Notes: generated by a model from the letters alone, not told the origin. A stretch of DNA of 64,000 nt from Pseudoalteromonas spongiae UST010723-006 (GCF_000238255.3 NZ_CP011039.1:545001-609000); one strand, 5' to 3'. Positions 17,858 to 27,981 are shown, counted from the first letter of the stretch. Translations and numbers: made by a program.

Positions 17858-19171
17858 ATGCTGCGAATTGTGAGTAAGCGGGAATTAGTTAAACGCCTTT
17901 TTGTTTACTTTATTCCGCTCACGTTAATAGGAGTCCTGTTAGGGGCTCCTTTTTTACTTTTATGGCTAGGTACATTTTCACTATTAGTGTGGAATTATCG
18001 ACAGCTATTTAGATTAAGCGATTGGCTTACAGAACAACGCAAATATTACCCACCAGAAGGTGAGGGTGTTTGGGAGCAGGTATTTGAAGGCATTTATCGC
18101 CTGCAACAGCGCAATCGTAGAAAACGCAACGAGCTTGCTGATGTTATTCGTCGTTTTCGTGAAGGTGCAGAAGCCGTTCCCGATGGCGTATTAGTATTGC
18201 AAGATGATCTGGCGATCGTTTGGTGTAACAAAGAATCGATCGCTTTATTAGGATTACAGTGGCCGCTCGATCATGGTCAGCGACTTGATAACCTAATTCG
18301 TCGTCCAGATTTTATTAAATACATGCGTGCAAAAGAATACTTTGAGCCATTAGAGCTGCAATCACCGATTGATCCACACAGTGTATTAGAAGTGAGGGTA
18401 ACGCCTTATGCAGCATCACAGTTAATGATGGTGGTGCGCGATGTGACGTTAATCAAACAACTCGAAGAAATGCGCCGAGATTTTATTGCTAATGTGTCGC
18501 ATGAGCTGCGCACGCCGTTAACAGTAATGTCGGGCTATCTCGAAATGTTTGATCCAGATATGGCGCCGCCACCTTCAATGTGGGGCAAAGCGCAACAAAC
18601 TATGCTGGATCAATGTAAGCGCATGGCAAGCTTAGTAGAGCAGTTACTTGCGCTGGCACGCATCGAAAATTCTGATAAGCCAGACTTCGAGGAGGAAGTA
18701 GATGTAGCAGATATGCTCACTGCGATTTACCGCGAGGCGGAACAATTAAACCAAGAGAAACAACACACAATTGTGCTGGATATGGATGAGTCATTAAATT
18801 TAATTGGCAAAGAGCAAGAGTTGCGCAGCGCCTTTTCAAATTTAGTATTTAATGCCGTTCGTTACACCCCAGCTCATGGTGAAATAAACATTAGTTGGCA
18901 TAAAACCGATAAGGGCGCTGAGTTCCGTGTAGAAGACAACGGCGATGGTATTGCTGGCGAGCATATTCATCGATTAACTGAACGCTTCTACCGTGTTGAT
19001 CAGGCACGCTCTCGCGATACTGGTGGTTCGGGTTTAGGTTTGGCGATCACTAAACATGTATTAAGTCGTCATGATTCTCACTTAAATATTTCATCAAAAT
19101 TGGGCGAAGGTTCAACATTTAGTTTTTCTTTTTCTAACGAACGTATAAAAAACAAAGTGTTAGAAGTTTAA
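17858..19171 (+). CDS. phoR: Phosphate regulon sensor histidine kinase PhoR
   Basis: 437 residues, same size as E. coli PhoR. N-terminal membrane segments (about 14-45), a linker with YYPPEGEGVWEQ, a PAS domain (about 95-200), the phospho-acceptor histidine in FIANVSHELRTPLTVMSGYL, and ATPase N and G boxes (FNAVRYTP, VEDNGDGI, GGSGLGLAI). It phosphorylates PhoB when phosphate is low; in other species it is controlled through the Pst transporter and PhoU. Co-transcribed with phoB. Confidence 0.95.
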   Translation: MLRIVSKRELVKRLFVYFIPLTLIGVLLGAPFLLLWLGTFSLLVWNYRQLFRLSDWLTEQRKYYPPEGEGVWEQVFEGIYRLQQRNRRKRNELADVIRRFREGAEAVPDGVLVLQDDLAIVWCNKESIALLGLQWPLDHGQRLDNLIRRPDFIKYMRAKEYFEPLELQSPIDPHSVLEVRVTPYAASQLMMVVRDVTLIKQLEEMRRDFIANVSHELRTPLTVMSGYLEMFDPDMAPPPSMWGKAQQTMLDQCKRMASLVEQLLALARIENSDKPDFEEEVDVADMLTAIYREAEQLNQEKQHTIVLDMDESLNLIGKEQELRSAFSNLVFNAVRYTPAHGEINISWHKTDKGAEFRVEDNGDGIAGEHIHRLTERFYRVDQARSRDTGGSGLGLAITKHVLSRHDSHLNISSKLGEGSTFSFSFSNERIKNKVLEV

Positions 19172-19199
19172 TCTGAATAAATTAGTGTGTTAATAAATT

Positions 19200-19232
19200 T
19201 GTCATATTTTAGTCATTTTAATGTCATGGAAA
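19200..19232 (+). promoter_or_regulatory. PhoB box upstream of pstS
   Basis: Three tandem 11-bp units with the GTCAT core (TGTCATATTTT, AGTCATTTTAA, TGTCATGGAAA), close to the Pho-box consensus of direct repeats of CTGTCAT with a 4-bp AT spacer. It lies 53 bp before the pstS start, the expected place for PhoB activation. Confidence 0.8.
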
Positions 19233-19284
19233 AGGCTAAAAATAGTCGCATCATCAAAACGGGATAATCAATTGGAGTTACCCA

Positions 19285-20253
19285 ATGAAACTTAAAAACT
19301 TAGTGGCTACTATGGGCCTAACTGTTACAGCAATGCTTGCTGGTAACGCGATTGCAGTAGATAACAAATTAGCAGATTATGAAAAAACAACAGGTATTTC
19401 TGGTAATTTCTCGTCTACAGGCTCAGACACATTAGCAAACATGATGACCTTTTGGGCAGAAGAGTATAAGCGTCAGTACCCTAACGTAAATATTCAAATT
19501 CAAGCTGCTGGTTCATCAACTGCGCCACCGGCACTAACAGAAGGTACATCAAACTTCGGTCCAATGAGCCGTAAGATGAAGTCGAAAGAAATCGAAGCGT
19601 TTGAAAAGAAATTCGGTTATAAGCCAACTGAAGTACGTGTTGCTATCGATGCACTAGCTGTATTTGTACACAAAGATAACCCAGTTAAAGGCTTAACAAT
19701 TAAAGAAGTGGATTCTGTATTCTCATCAACACGTAAGTGTGGTGCAGATAAAGAAGCGACACGTTGGAGCGATGTAGGCTTAGAAGGTTCTTGGGCTGGT
19801 AAAGACATCCAATTATACGGCCGTAACTCAGTGTCTGGTACTTATGGTTACTTCAAGAAAAAAGCACTGTGTAAAGGTGACTTTAAAAACAACGTAAATG
19901 AGCAACCAGGTTCTGCATCAGTAGTACAGTCAATCTCATCTTCATTAAATGCGATTGGTTACTCAGGCATTGGTTATAAAACATCAGGTGTTCGTACTGT
20001 TCCACTAGCGAAGAAAGGTACTAACTACGTTGATGCAACGTTAGAAAACGTAGCAACAGGTAAATACCCGCTATCTCGTTTCCTATACGTTTACGTGAAC
20101 AAGCACCCTAACAAGCCGCTTTCACCAATCGAAGCTGAGTTCCTTAAGATGGTACTTTCTAAAGATGGTCAAAAGATTGTTGAAAAAGACGGTTATGTAC
20201 CACTTACTTCAGGTATGGCTAACAAAGAACTTAAGAAGCTAGGCCTTCTATAA
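19285..20253 (+). CDS. pstS: Phosphate ABC transporter substrate-binding protein PstS
   Basis: 322 residues with a signal peptide (1-24, ending AIA). Periplasmic phosphate-binding fold: [67 protein letters not shown] and the conserved cysteine pair. The TGSDT, GSST and NSVSGT segments supply phosphate ligands. It delivers phosphate to the PstCAB transporter, whose genes are not next to it: the following gene is on the other strand. A Pho box lies in its promoter. Confidence 0.93.
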   Translation: MKLKNLVATMGLTVTAMLAGNAIAVDNKLADYEKTTGISGNFSSTGSDTLANMMTFWAEEYKRQYPNVNIQIQAAGSSTAPPALTEGTSNFGPMSRKMKSKEIEAFEKKFGYKPTEVRVAIDALAVFVHKDNPVKGLTIKEVDSVFSSTRKCGADKEATRWSDVGLEGSWAGKDIQLYGRNSVSGTYGYFKKKALCKGDFKNNVNEQPGSASVVQSISSSLNAIGYSGIGYKTSGVRTVPLAKKGTNYVDATLENVATGKYPLSRFLYVYVNKHPNKPLSPIEAEFLKMVLSKDGQKIVEKDGYVPLTSGMANKELKKLGLL

Positions 20254-20271
20254 GTTAATCGGTTAAGTCAT

Positions 20272-20301
20272 AAAAAAAGCCGCTAATTAGCGGCTTTTTT
20301 G
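20272..20301. terminator. Bidirectional terminator between pstS and the small lipoprotein gene
   Basis: AAAAAAAGCCGC-TAATTA-GCGGCTTTTTT. Converging genes on both sides and A/T runs on both flanks. Confidence 0.9.
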
Positions 20302-20320
20302 TATTTAAAATTATATATTT

Positions 20321-20557
20321 TTAGTTAATAAATTCAGGGCCTACTTGTGCTTTACAAGCATTGTGTTCGTCAACGCATTTACGCATGCATACGCCGTTGG
20401 TCATGCTTTCGTTTAAGCTTGAATTACTACAAGAAGACTCGCACTGAAAGTTTTGCTGTGCACAGCGATTAAGCCCTTCTTTTTGCTCTTGTGTTAAGTT
20501 TTGAGAGCTACATGCAGCCAACAAACCTACTAACGCGATAGTGATTAACTGTTTCAT
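20321..20557 (-). CDS. Small cysteine-rich lipoprotein
   Basis: 78 residues. The lipoprotein signal ends in LLAAC (lipobox Cys at residue 16). The mature part has seven further cysteines (CAQQNFQCESSC, CMRKC, EHNACKA), suggesting several disulfides in the periplasm. Family not recognised. It is preceded by a purine-rich ribosome site (GGATAAT region). It sits between the pstS terminator and panC, 50 bp from the panC stop, and may lie at the end of the pan transcript. Confidence 0.75.
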   Translation of the reverse strand: MKQLITIALVGLLAACSSQNLTQEQKEGLNRCAQQNFQCESSCSNSSLNESMTNGVCMRKCVDEHNACKAQVGPEFIN

Positions 20558-20605
20558 TATCCTTAATCCTTATTATTTTTGAATTGAGTATAGAACTGCT
20601 TGGTT

Positions 20606-21457
20606 CTAGGCTGTCGTTACTTGTAAGTTATCAATTAAACGTACATTTGACAAAAATGCAGCAACAAGAATAACTAAATTAGTATCATTCTTAGTGGCTA
20701 ACTCTAAGGTTTTTGCATTACAAATATTAAAGTAATCAAGTGTAAAGCCGTACTTTTCAATTGCTAACTTAGCTTGCTCTGTAATCTTATCTAAATTTAA
20801 CTCGTTTGCTTTAAGCGCCGTTTCAGCGTCACGCATAATCTGATACAGCGCACTTGCTTGTTGCTTTTCATCATCCGATAAATAGCCATTACGCGAGCTC
20901 ATGGCGAGACCAGAGTCTTCACGCTTGGTCGCAACGCCGATAATTTCAATCGGCATCGATAAGTCTTCAACCATGGTTCTAATAACCGCAAGTTGTTGAA
21001 AATCTTTTTCGCCAAAACAGGCAATATCAGGTTGAACAAGGTTAAAGAGTTTATTAACAATTGTCGCTACGCCACGAAAGTGACCAGGGCGGCTGGCTCC
21101 ACAGTGGCCTTCAGATACTCCTGGCACATCGATATAACTTTGTGCGTCTAGCCCTTTGGGGTAGATGGTTTCAACGGTTGGTGTAAACAGTAAATCAGCA
21201 CCGTGCTCAATCAGGCCATTTTGATCGTTTTGTAAAGTACGCGGGTACTTGTCGAGATCTTCATTTTTGCCAAATTGCATTGGGTTAACAAAAATACTAA
21301 CAACCACTTTATCGGCGATTTGTTTAGCTTTATCAACCAGTGAAAAATGACCCGCATGCAGATTGCCCATCGTTGGCACAAATGCCACTGTTAGACCTTG
21401 CTGTTTCCAGCTTTTGATTTTACTGCGTAACTGAGAAACGTTAGAAACCGTTTGCAT
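20606..21457 (-). CDS. panC: Pantothenate synthetase
   Basis: 283 residues. It joins pantoate and beta-alanine using ATP to make pantothenate. Signatures: [16 protein letters not shown] (nucleotide-binding histidines), [32 protein letters not shown] and [13 protein letters not shown]. Last gene of the minus-strand pcnB-folK-panB-panC series, 25 bp after panB. No panD is seen here. Confidence 0.97.
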   Translation of the reverse strand: MQTVSNVSQLRSKIKSWKQQGLTVAFVPTMGNLHAGHFSLVDKAKQIADKVVVSIFVNPMQFGKNEDLDKYPRTLQNDQNGLIEHGADLLFTPTVETIYPKGLDAQSYIDVPGVSEGHCGASRPGHFRGVATIVNKLFNLVQPDIACFGEKDFQQLAVIRTMVEDLSMPIEIIGVATKREDSGLAMSSRNGYLSDDEKQQASALYQIMRDAETALKANELNLDKITEQAKLAIEKYGFTLDYFNICNAKTLELATKNDTNLVILVAAFLSNVRLIDNLQVTTA

Positions 21458-21481
21458 AAAAGTAACTACTTAACACTTAAA

Positions 21482-22276
21482 TTAATTGAATTCATGCTCA
21501 GAGCCAGGGAACTGACCACTTTGCACATCATCGATGTACTTTTTAACTGCTGCTGGCATGTTGCCTGTTTCCAGTAAAAAGTTTTTTGAAAACTTAGGGA
21601 TATAGCCCGCAGAAATACCAACAAGGTCATGCATAACTAGAATTTGACCATCGGTTTCTTTGCCTGCGCCAATACCAATCGTTGGAATTGAAATTGCGTC
21701 GGTAATGGCTTTAGCCAGTTCTGAAGGAATACATTCCAGTACTAACAATTGGGCGCCTGCGGCTTCAAGCGCTTTGGCGTCGTTAATCATTTTCTCTGCG
21801 GCTTCGTTAGTGCGACCTTGAATTTTAAAACCACCAAATACATGTACTGATTGCGGTGTTAATCCTAAATGACCACATACAGGAATGCCTTGTTGTGTTA
21901 ACAACTCAATTGCTGGGTAAAGCCACTCACCGCCTTCAAGTTTAACCATATTTGCCCCAGCACGCATAAGCTCAGCCGCGTTGTTACACGCATCAGCTGG
22001 GCTCGAATAGGTCATAAAGGGCAAATCAGCGATGACAAAGGTATCTTTAGCACCTGCGCGCACACAGCGTGTGTGGTAGGCAATATCTTGATTAGTGACT
22101 GCCAAGGTGTCGTTGCCACCTTGCAGTACCATGCCCATTGAGTCGCCCACTAATAAAACGTGAACACCTTGCTCTTCGAAGAGGCCTGAGAAGCTTGCAT
22201 CATATGCGGTTAAAGCGGCAATTTTCTCGCCTTCTTGTTTCATTTTTTTAAGTTTTGAAACGGTAATTTTAGCCAT
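21482..22276 (-). CDS. panB: 3-methyl-2-oxobutanoate hydroxymethyltransferase
   Basis: 264 residues. It makes ketopantoate from 2-oxoisovalerate and methylene-tetrahydrofolate, the first step of pantothenate synthesis. Signatures: [31 protein letters not shown] (metal-binding Asp), [13 protein letters not shown] and [18 protein letters not shown]. It sits 24 bp after folK and directly before panC, so one operon supplies a folate-dependent step next to a folate-synthesis gene. Confidence 0.97.
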   Translation of the reverse strand: MAKITVSKLKKMKQEGEKIAALTAYDASFSGLFEEQGVHVLLVGDSMGMVLQGGNDTLAVTNQDIAYHTRCVRAGAKDTFVIADLPFMTYSSPADACNNAAELMRAGANMVKLEGGEWLYPAIELLTQQGIPVCGHLGLTPQSVHVFGGFKIQGRTNEAAEKMINDAKALEAAGAQLLVLECIPSELAKAITDAISIPTIGIGAGKETDGQILVMHDLVGISAGYIPKFSKNFLLETGNMPAAVKKYIDDVQSGQFPGSEHEFN

Positions 22277-22300
22277 AAATCCCTCGATTACTTGCCGTTA

Positions 22301-22804
22301 TTAACTTGCTGCAATAATGCTCAAGCTATTTTTATCTATTGTTTTTATTAAATCTGCTAAGTTTGTACCACAAGGTAGTGCAAGATCCGGTGCAATTTCA
22401 TGCATTGGATAAAGAACAAACTCACGCACTTTCATGCCGTAATGTGGCACAGTTAGGCGTTCATTATCAAGTTGTTGGTTTTTGTATAAAATAATGTCGA
22501 TGTCGAGCGTGCGTGGTCCCCAGCGATCGGCTTTGCGTACGCGACCAAAATCGAGCTCGATTTGTTGTGTAATATCAAGGAGCTCAAGCGGCGATAGCGC
22601 TGTATCAATGGCAACAACTGAATTGACATAGTCAGGTTGGTCTTGCGGTCCCATGGGCTTACTGCCATAGAGTGAAGAGCTTGCAACAAGGGAAATACTA
22701 GGGTGTGCGGCTAATGCCTGTGTGGCATTTCGTAATTGCTCTAATGGGGCGTTTAAATTAGCCCCTAAGCCTAAGTAAACCAAAGAATTTACGTGATTAG
22801 TCAT
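22301..22804 (-). CDS. folK: HPPK, hydroxymethyl-dihydropterin pyrophosphokinase
   Basis: 167 residues from the ATG at 22804 (MTNHVNSLVYLGLGANL). It transfers pyrophosphate from ATP to 6-hydroxymethyl-dihydropterin in folate synthesis. The diagnostic signature is RWGPRTLDIDIILY, with metal-binding Asp residues; the substrate region SSLYGSKPMGPQDQPDYVN is also present. The chosen start overlaps the pcnB stop by 8 bp (ATGACTAA), indicating translational coupling; upstream in-frame starts would run far into pcnB. Confidence 0.95.
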   Translation of the reverse strand: MTNHVNSLVYLGLGANLNAPLEQLRNATQALAAHPSISLVASSSLYGSKPMGPQDQPDYVNSVVAIDTALSPLELLDITQQIELDFGRVRKADRWGPRTLDIDIILYKNQQLDNERLTVPHYGMKVREFVLYPMHEIAPDLALPCGTNLADLIKTIDKNSLSIIAAS

Positions 22805-24203
22805 GGCGTTTTGCGTTATTACTTTTTGCTTTGCGTGGTCTGCGGCGACGGTAATTGCCACCACTTTTAGCGCCTTTATTTAAATCGCTAACCATACGTT
22901 TTTGGCTGCCAGCATCTTGCTCTGTGTAGTTATCCCACCACTTTGCAAGCTCTGCCAGTTCTGGCTCAAATTGCGCGCGTAAACAGAAGAAATCTTTTGC
23001 GGCACGAAAACGCGGTTGCTGCGTTAAACGGAATGCGCGTTGACCGCCACGTTTATCAAAGCGGTGTTGCAATTGCCAAATCTCACGAGCGCCAATGGTG
23101 AAACGTTTTGGTACTGCAAGCGACTTTGCACTTTCAGATAAAATTTGATTCATCGCCATATTAAATGCATTAAATGGTGTTTCGCCCTGCGCTGTAATGC
23201 GGTTGGCTAAGCTTTGTAATGGGTACCATAAAAATGCTGCGATTAAATAGGCCGGGGTTACTTTTTTGCCTGCATTAATGCGTTTGTCGGTATTTTTCAA
23301 TACTTGCGTAACAAGCTGATACTCAGTGCCGTCTGGGTGCTTGTTCAGTAATTTATCAAGTGCAGGAAATAAATAAGTAAATAACCCGTACTGACGCAGT
23401 AAGTGGAAGTTAGCTTCTGCTTTACCGTTTAAGAATAGCTTTAACATCTCTTCAAATAAACGGGCTGCTGGAATATTACCAAGCAGCGACGCCAACTGAA
23501 ACATCGGTTTTTCTGTCGCTGGCGCAATGGTCATATCCAGTTTTGTGGCAAAGCGTACCGCTCGCAGCATACGTACCGGATCTTCACGGTAGCGCGTTTC
23601 AGGATCGCCAATCAGTTCGATACGGCGATTTTTAATCGCTTCCATACCACCGGCAAAATCATGAATACTGAAATCGTTAATCGAGTAGTACAACGCGTTG
23701 ATTGAAAAGTCACGGCGCTCTGCATCTTCGTCGATAGTGCCGTAAACGTTGTCACGTAGTAATTGTCCTTGCTCGCTTGCTTGGCTTTTATTTTTTTCGC
23801 CCTGTTCTTCATCACTGTGATGGCCTCGCATGGTTGCCACTTCAATGATCTCTCTGCCAAACATGATATGCGCTAAGCGAAAGCGGCGACCGATTAAACG
23901 ACAATTGCGAAACTGCTTTTTAATCTGCTCGGGTGTAGCATTGGTAACTACATCAAAGTCTTTCGGTTCTAGGCCAAGTAAAATATCGCGAATACAGCCG
24001 CCAACTAAATAGGCGTCGTAGCCAGCATCTTTAAGACGATACAGTACTTTTAAGGCATTTGGGCTAAGTTGTTTACGCGATACCACATGATTTTCGCGGG
24101 TAACGACAAGCGGTTTAGAAAAACTCGCAACGCTTTGCGGCTGTTGACCTTGTTCTGATCCAGATAAAATACCTCGACAGATTTTTACAAGCTTAGAAAT
24201 AAT
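22797..24203 (-). CDS. pcnB: Poly(A) polymerase I, probable AUU start codon
   Basis: 468 residues if read from an ATT codon at 24203. It adds 3' poly(A) tails that promote RNA decay. The nucleotidyltransferase core has YLVGGCIRDILLGLEPKDFD, the RNA-binding neck includes RYREDPVRMLRAVRFATK, and there is a basic tail (NYRRRRPRKAKSN). From the first conventional start (GTG, 24086) the frame stays open upstream and encodes 39 more residues that align with the E. coli N-terminus (SKLVKIC against TRVANFC). No in-frame ATG, GTG or TTG precedes the alignment start, but GGAG lies about 9 bp before the ATT. E. coli pcnB also uses AUU, so the extended start is preferred. Confidence 0.9.
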   Translation of the reverse strand: MISKLVKICRGILSGSEQGQQPQSVASFSKPLVVTRENHVVSRKQLSPNALKVLYRLKDAGYDAYLVGGCIRDILLGLEPKDFDVVTNATPEQIKKQFRNCRLIGRRFRLAHIMFGREIIEVATMRGHHSDEEQGEKNKSQASEQGQLLRDNVYGTIDEDAERRDFSINALYYSINDFSIHDFAGGMEAIKNRRIELIGDPETRYREDPVRMLRAVRFATKLDMTIAPATEKPMFQLASLLGNIPAARLFEEMLKLFLNGKAEANFHLLRQYGLFTYLFPALDKLLNKHPDGTEYQLVTQVLKNTDKRINAGKKVTPAYLIAAFLWYPLQSLANRITAQGETPFNAFNMAMNQILSESAKSLAVPKRFTIGAREIWQLQHRFDKRGGQRAFRLTQQPRFRAAKDFFCLRAQFEPELAELAKWWDNYTEQDAGSQKRMVSDLNKGAKSGGNYRRRRPRKAKSNNAKRHD

Positions 24204-24309
24204 GGGACGGCTCCAGAATTCATACAGGGAAAATTAACCGCGTAATAATATACTAATCACCCAGTTAATGCCATGGCTAGCACGCTTGTGTGGGCTGATA
24301 TTTAGCCAT

Positions 24310-24336
24310 AATTTAGTGTAAAGATTGCACTAAATT
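24310..24336. other. Inverted repeat between gluQ and pcnB
   Basis: AATTTAGTG and CACTAAATT are perfect 9-bp arms with a 9-nt loop, overlapping the gluQ stop codon. It lacks a T-run. It could be a processing site or weak attenuator separating dksA-gluQ from pcnB-folK-panBC. Confidence 0.45.
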
Positions 24337-25261
24337 AAAGCGGCTTGAAGGTAAAACTGGTTTCGTTAGTAATAAGTTGAATTTCATCATTGGCAGGTAC
24401 GTTTTTTCGTTGCCATGCCGTTATTGCCCATTGAATAATTTCATCGACACTGACATCTAATAGTGTTTTATTGGTATTGACGCCGAGAAATTTAAGCGCA
24501 GCAACAAGTGTTTGCTGTGGTTTATCCATATCAATCGCCGCTGCATAGTTTTGTTTTGATAACTTAAACCCGGGCTCTGCTACAGCTAAGGGAAGGTGAC
24601 CAAATTGTGGCACAGGTGCGTCTAGTTGCTTAAATAAACTGATTTGTCGTACGGTAGGGAATAGTAAATCAGCACCGCGCACAATATGAGAAATTTTTTG
24701 TGCTATGTCGTCTAACACTACTACTAGTTGATAGGCAAATAAGCCATCACGGCGTTTAATAATGTAGTCTTCTTCTGAAAACACAGATTCAACGTTGATT
24801 TCGCCTTTAAAAAGATCACTAAATTGATAGGTTGGTATGGTTTGTTTTAGTCTCAGCGCTTGGCTATCAAATGTAAGCTGTAAGTCACGGCAATGGCCGT
24901 TGTAAAACCCACCGTGTTGCTTAATTTGTTTACGTGTGCATTGGCAGGCATAGACTAAGTCTTTGCTGATCAGTTGTTCAAGTACTGTTTGATAATGCGC
25001 TAAACAAGCGCTTTGATAGCGAACTGATTCGTCCCAATGTAGGCCGTAGTTTTCAAGTGTTTTTAAGATTAAGGTGTCGCTACCGCTGACTACGCGTGGT
25101 GTATCGATGTCTTCGATACGAACAAGCCAACTACCGTTATGTGCTTTGGCGTCAAGATAACTGCCGAGTGCGGCTACGAGCGAGCCAAAGTGCAATGGCC
25201 CAGAAGGAGAGGGGGCAAACCGGCCACGGTATGCCCCAAAATCTGATGTGTTTGCCAACAT
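24335..25261 (-). CDS. gluQ: Glutamyl-Q tRNA(Asp) synthetase
   Basis: 308 residues. A truncated GluRS paralogue that attaches glutamate to queuosine-34 of tRNA(Asp). Signatures: FAPSPSGPLHFGSLVAALGS (HIGH-type motif), RIEDIDTPR, the zinc-binding CQC...Y...C set (CQCTRKQIKQHGGFYNGHC), and FKLSKQNYA in place of KMSKS. It lacks the anticodon-binding domain of GltX, as expected. It is 10 bp after dksA, the conserved dksA-gluQ pair. Confidence 0.96.
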   Translation of the reverse strand: MLANTSDFGAYRGRFAPSPSGPLHFGSLVAALGSYLDAKAHNGSWLVRIEDIDTPRVVSGSDTLILKTLENYGLHWDESVRYQSACLAHYQTVLEQLISKDLVYACQCTRKQIKQHGGFYNGHCRDLQLTFDSQALRLKQTIPTYQFSDLFKGEINVESVFSEEDYIIKRRDGLFAYQLVVVLDDIAQKISHIVRGADLLFPTVRQISLFKQLDAPVPQFGHLPLAVAEPGFKLSKQNYAAAIDMDKPQQTLVAALKFLGVNTNKTLLDVSVDEIIQWAITAWQRKNVPANDEIQLITNETSFTFKPL

Positions 25262-25271
25262 TTAAGCCAAA

Positions 25272-25712
25272 TTAACGGCCTGATTGTTTTTCTTTGATTT
25301 CAGAAAGTGTTTTACAATCAATACATTGATCAGCTGTTGGGCGAGCCTCTAAACGACGAATACCGATTTCGATGCCACAGGTAACACAATAGCCAAAATC
25401 TTCATCTTCGATTAGTTGTAATGTTTTCTCAATCTTTTTAATTAGTTTACGTTCGCGGTCACGCGTACGTAATTCTAATGCAAACTCTTCTTCTTGTGCT
25501 GCACGGTCAACTGGATCAGGGAAGTTTGCTGCTTCATCCTGCATATGGTTTTTTGTGCGATCTACTTCTTCACGTAAGTTGTTACGCCATGTCTCAAGAA
25601 TGGTTTTAAAGTGCGCAAGTTGTGCGTCACTCATGTATTCTTCGCCAGGTTTTTCTGTATACGGCGCTAGGCCTGCTTGAGCCAGTAAACTCAAATTATT
25701 TTGTGATGGCAT
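25272..25712 (-). CDS. dksA: RNA polymerase-binding transcription factor DksA
   Basis: 146 residues. It binds the RNA polymerase secondary channel and works with ppGpp on stable-RNA and amino-acid promoters. The coiled coil carries tip residues [11 protein letters not shown] (the two Asp of the DxxDxA tip), and the C-terminal four-cysteine zinc finger runs [20 protein letters not shown] then CIDC. It is the full-length canonical form with all four cysteines. Confidence 0.98.
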   Translation of the reverse strand: MPSQNNLSLLAQAGLAPYTEKPGEEYMSDAQLAHFKTILETWRNNLREEVDRTKNHMQDEAANFPDPVDRAAQEEEFALELRTRDRERKLIKKIEKTLQLIEDEDFGYCVTCGIEIGIRRLEARPTADQCIDCKTLSEIKEKQSGR

Positions 25713-25874
25713 AACTGTCTCCTAATTCTTCTATGAATAGAGTCCCAATAAAAGTCGGCGGCTATAAATAGCAGAATAAAAAATTAAGTGCAATTAATTT
25801 TTACCAATAAAAAAATTTAGACAAGCCTAATTAACAATAATTTATGCGGTAAAACGTTTGAACTCGTTAACTAT

Positions 25875-26585
25875 TCACTGCAGCGCGACAAAGGGAATGG
25901 TTTTATCTATTACAATTTGTTCCGAGCTTATGTTGGTGCGATAACATAAAATTTCAACCCCTGCAGCTAGTGCTTTTTTAATTTCAATTGCATAATTGGC
26001 GTCAATATGGGCAGCAGGTGCCACAGACTTAATGCCAGTGTGTTGAATTAAAAAGAATAATACCGCTCGATGGCCTTGTTGCTTCATTGTCACTAATTCG
26101 CGCAAATGTTTGCTGCCTCGGGTTGTGACCGCATCGGGAAAGTAACCTTTACCGTTTTCTTCTAACAAGGTGACCGATTTTACTTCGATATAACACGCTG
26201 GCTTTTCGGCATCACTCAATAAAATATCAATGCGACTGTTTTCATCGCCATATTTCACTTCTTGTTTTAGGGTATCGTAATTTAATAATTCAGGTATTTG
26301 TTGCTTAGCTATCGCCTCGGCAACCACATGGTTGGCCATGCTGGTATTAACGCAGATCAGATCTCCCGCTAGATTTTGTGTCAGTTCGAGCGAATGAGGG
26401 TATTTACGCTTGGTATTACTAGATGTTGAATAATACGCAGTAAAGCCAGAATCGGCGCAGCCAGTCATACGCCCGGTGTTCGCACAGTGAATGGTTAATT
26501 CTCCTTGGCTGGTTTCGATATCGACTAAAAAACGTTTGTATCGTTTTATAAGCTTGGCTTGTTGCAGCTTTGATTGAAATTGCAT
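25875..26585 (-). CDS. sfsA: Sugar fermentation stimulation protein SfsA
   Basis: 236 residues. Conserved family of uncertain biochemical role, with a DNA-binding OB-like N-terminus and a nuclease-like fold. Signatures: LIKRYKRFLVDIE, HCANTGRMTGC, SRIDILLSDAEKPACYIEVKSVTL (PD-ExK-like core with D and ExK) and FPDAVTTRGSKHLREL. Upstream of dksA as in E. coli, but with a 160-bp gap, so probably separately transcribed. Confidence 0.95.
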   Translation of the reverse strand: MQFQSKLQQAKLIKRYKRFLVDIETSQGELTIHCANTGRMTGCADSGFTAYYSTSSNTKRKYPHSLELTQNLAGDLICVNTSMANHVVAEAIAKQQIPELLNYDTLKQEVKYGDENSRIDILLSDAEKPACYIEVKSVTLLEENGKGYFPDAVTTRGSKHLRELVTMKQQGHRAVLFFLIQHTGIKSVAPAAHIDANYAIEIKKALAAGVEILCYRTNISSEQIVIDKTIPFVALQ

Positions 26586-26671
26586 GGCTTTAATCGCAAA
26601 TTATTGGGCTATGTATGTGACTAGTGTACACTGGGGTCACGCAATTATGTGAACACACGAGAGAAAAAAAT

Positions 26672-27967
26672 ATGTCAGATCTGTTCAAAGTTCAGTTATC
26701 TCAAGATGCCGCAGCGGCGCATTGGGGTGAAAAAGCCTTACTCTCTTTTTCTAATGACGGTGCGACCGTTCATTTACAGCAAGAAGAAACCCTTAAAAAC
26801 GTACAAAAAGCAGGTCGTGCACTTGCTAATCAAGGCATTAAAACAATCGTTTTAGAAGGTGAAACTTGGTGTACAGAAAGTCAGTGGGCGCTTTATCAAG
26901 GCTTTGTGACAGCTAAAAACCTAGATGCAGTTACATTTGCAGAAAACAGCCAATCATCACTTGATGAATTAGCGGCGTTAAAGCGTGCTGCAATTTGGCA
27001 ACGTCAGATGATTAACGGTACTGCAGAAGATGTTTATCCAGAAAGCCTTGCTGAAAAAGCGGCTGAATTTATCGGTTCAATGGCACCAGAGCACGTAAGC
27101 TACGACATTATTAAAGGCGATGCATTATTAGAGCAACAGTGGATTGGTATTCACTCTGTTGGCCGTGGTAGTGAGCGCCCGCCAGTGTTATTAACACTCG
27201 ATTACAACCCAACAGGTGATGAAAATGCACCAGTAGCAGCTGCGCTTGTAGGTAAAGGCATTACATTCGATTCAGGTGGTTACTCAATTAAGCCAAGTGA
27301 AGGCATGTTAACCATGAAGTGTGATATGGGTGGTGCGGCGACGGTTACTTCTGGTCTTGCTCTGGCAATTAGCCGTGGTTTAGATGTGCGCGTTAAGTTA
27401 TTCCTATGCTGTGCAGAGAACCTAATCTCAGGTAATGCATACAAGTTAGGTGATATTCTTACGTACAAAAATGGTACTACAGTAGAAATCGTAAATACTG
27501 ACGCGGAAGGTCGCTTAGTACTTGCTGACGGCCTAATGGCGGCTGGCGAAACAGGCGCACCATTAATTATTGATGCGGCAACCTTAACTGGTGCAGCGCT
27601 TATGGCGGTAGGTCAAGAATACAATGCGTTGTTTGGTTTAGATAAAGAGCTAGTGCGTGAAGTTGAAAACTTTGCTAGCGACGAGTTTGAAGCTGCATGG
27701 GCATTACCCCTTGAGAAGTTCCACCAGTTTAACTGTCCATCACCATACGCAGATACGGCAAACAGCCGTGCGCAGAAAGGCGGTGGTTTTGGCGGTGCAT
27801 CAAATGCTGCTGGTTTCTTATCTCGTTTTGTGCCAAATGACGGTAAAGGTTGGGTGCATATCGACCTTGCTGCAAGTTTCCAAAACTCTGCGGGTAGCCA
27901 GTGGGCTGCAGGTGCAACCACTTGGGGTATGCGTACCGTTGCTCGCACATTGCTTGAAAAAGCATAA
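26672..27967 (+). CDS. pepB: Aminopeptidase PepB (M17 leucyl aminopeptidase family)
   Basis: 431 residues from the ATG at 26672 (MSDLFKVQLSQDAAAAHWG). A cytosolic two-metal aminopeptidase. Metal and catalytic residues are visible in GKGITFDSGGYSIKPSEG (Lys, Asp), TMKCDMGGAA (Lys, Asp) and the signature NTDAEGRLVLADGL. Its length and N-terminus fit PepB better than the longer PepA. Upstream in-frame starts at 26624 lack a ribosome site. Monocistronic, with a terminator 15 bp downstream. Confidence 0.9.
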   Translation: MSDLFKVQLSQDAAAAHWGEKALLSFSNDGATVHLQQEETLKNVQKAGRALANQGIKTIVLEGETWCTESQWALYQGFVTAKNLDAVTFAENSQSSLDELAALKRAAIWQRQMINGTAEDVYPESLAEKAAEFIGSMAPEHVSYDIIKGDALLEQQWIGIHSVGRGSERPPVLLTLDYNPTGDENAPVAAALVGKGITFDSGGYSIKPSEGMLTMKCDMGGAATVTSGLALAISRGLDVRVKLFLCCAENLISGNAYKLGDILTYKNGTTVEIVNTDAEGRLVLADGLMAAGETGAPLIIDAATLTGAALMAVGQEYNALFGLDKELVREVENFASDEFEAAWALPLEKFHQFNCPSPYADTANSRAQKGGGFGGASNAAGFLSRFVPNDGKGWVHIDLAASFQNSAGSQWAAGATTWGMRTVARTLLEKA

Positions 27968-27981
27968 TAAAAAATAAGCAT

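Noticed and set aside
26624..26671. N-terminal extension of pepB
   Set aside because: No ribosome site before the upstream start and no similarity in the extra residues; the ATG at 26672 has one.
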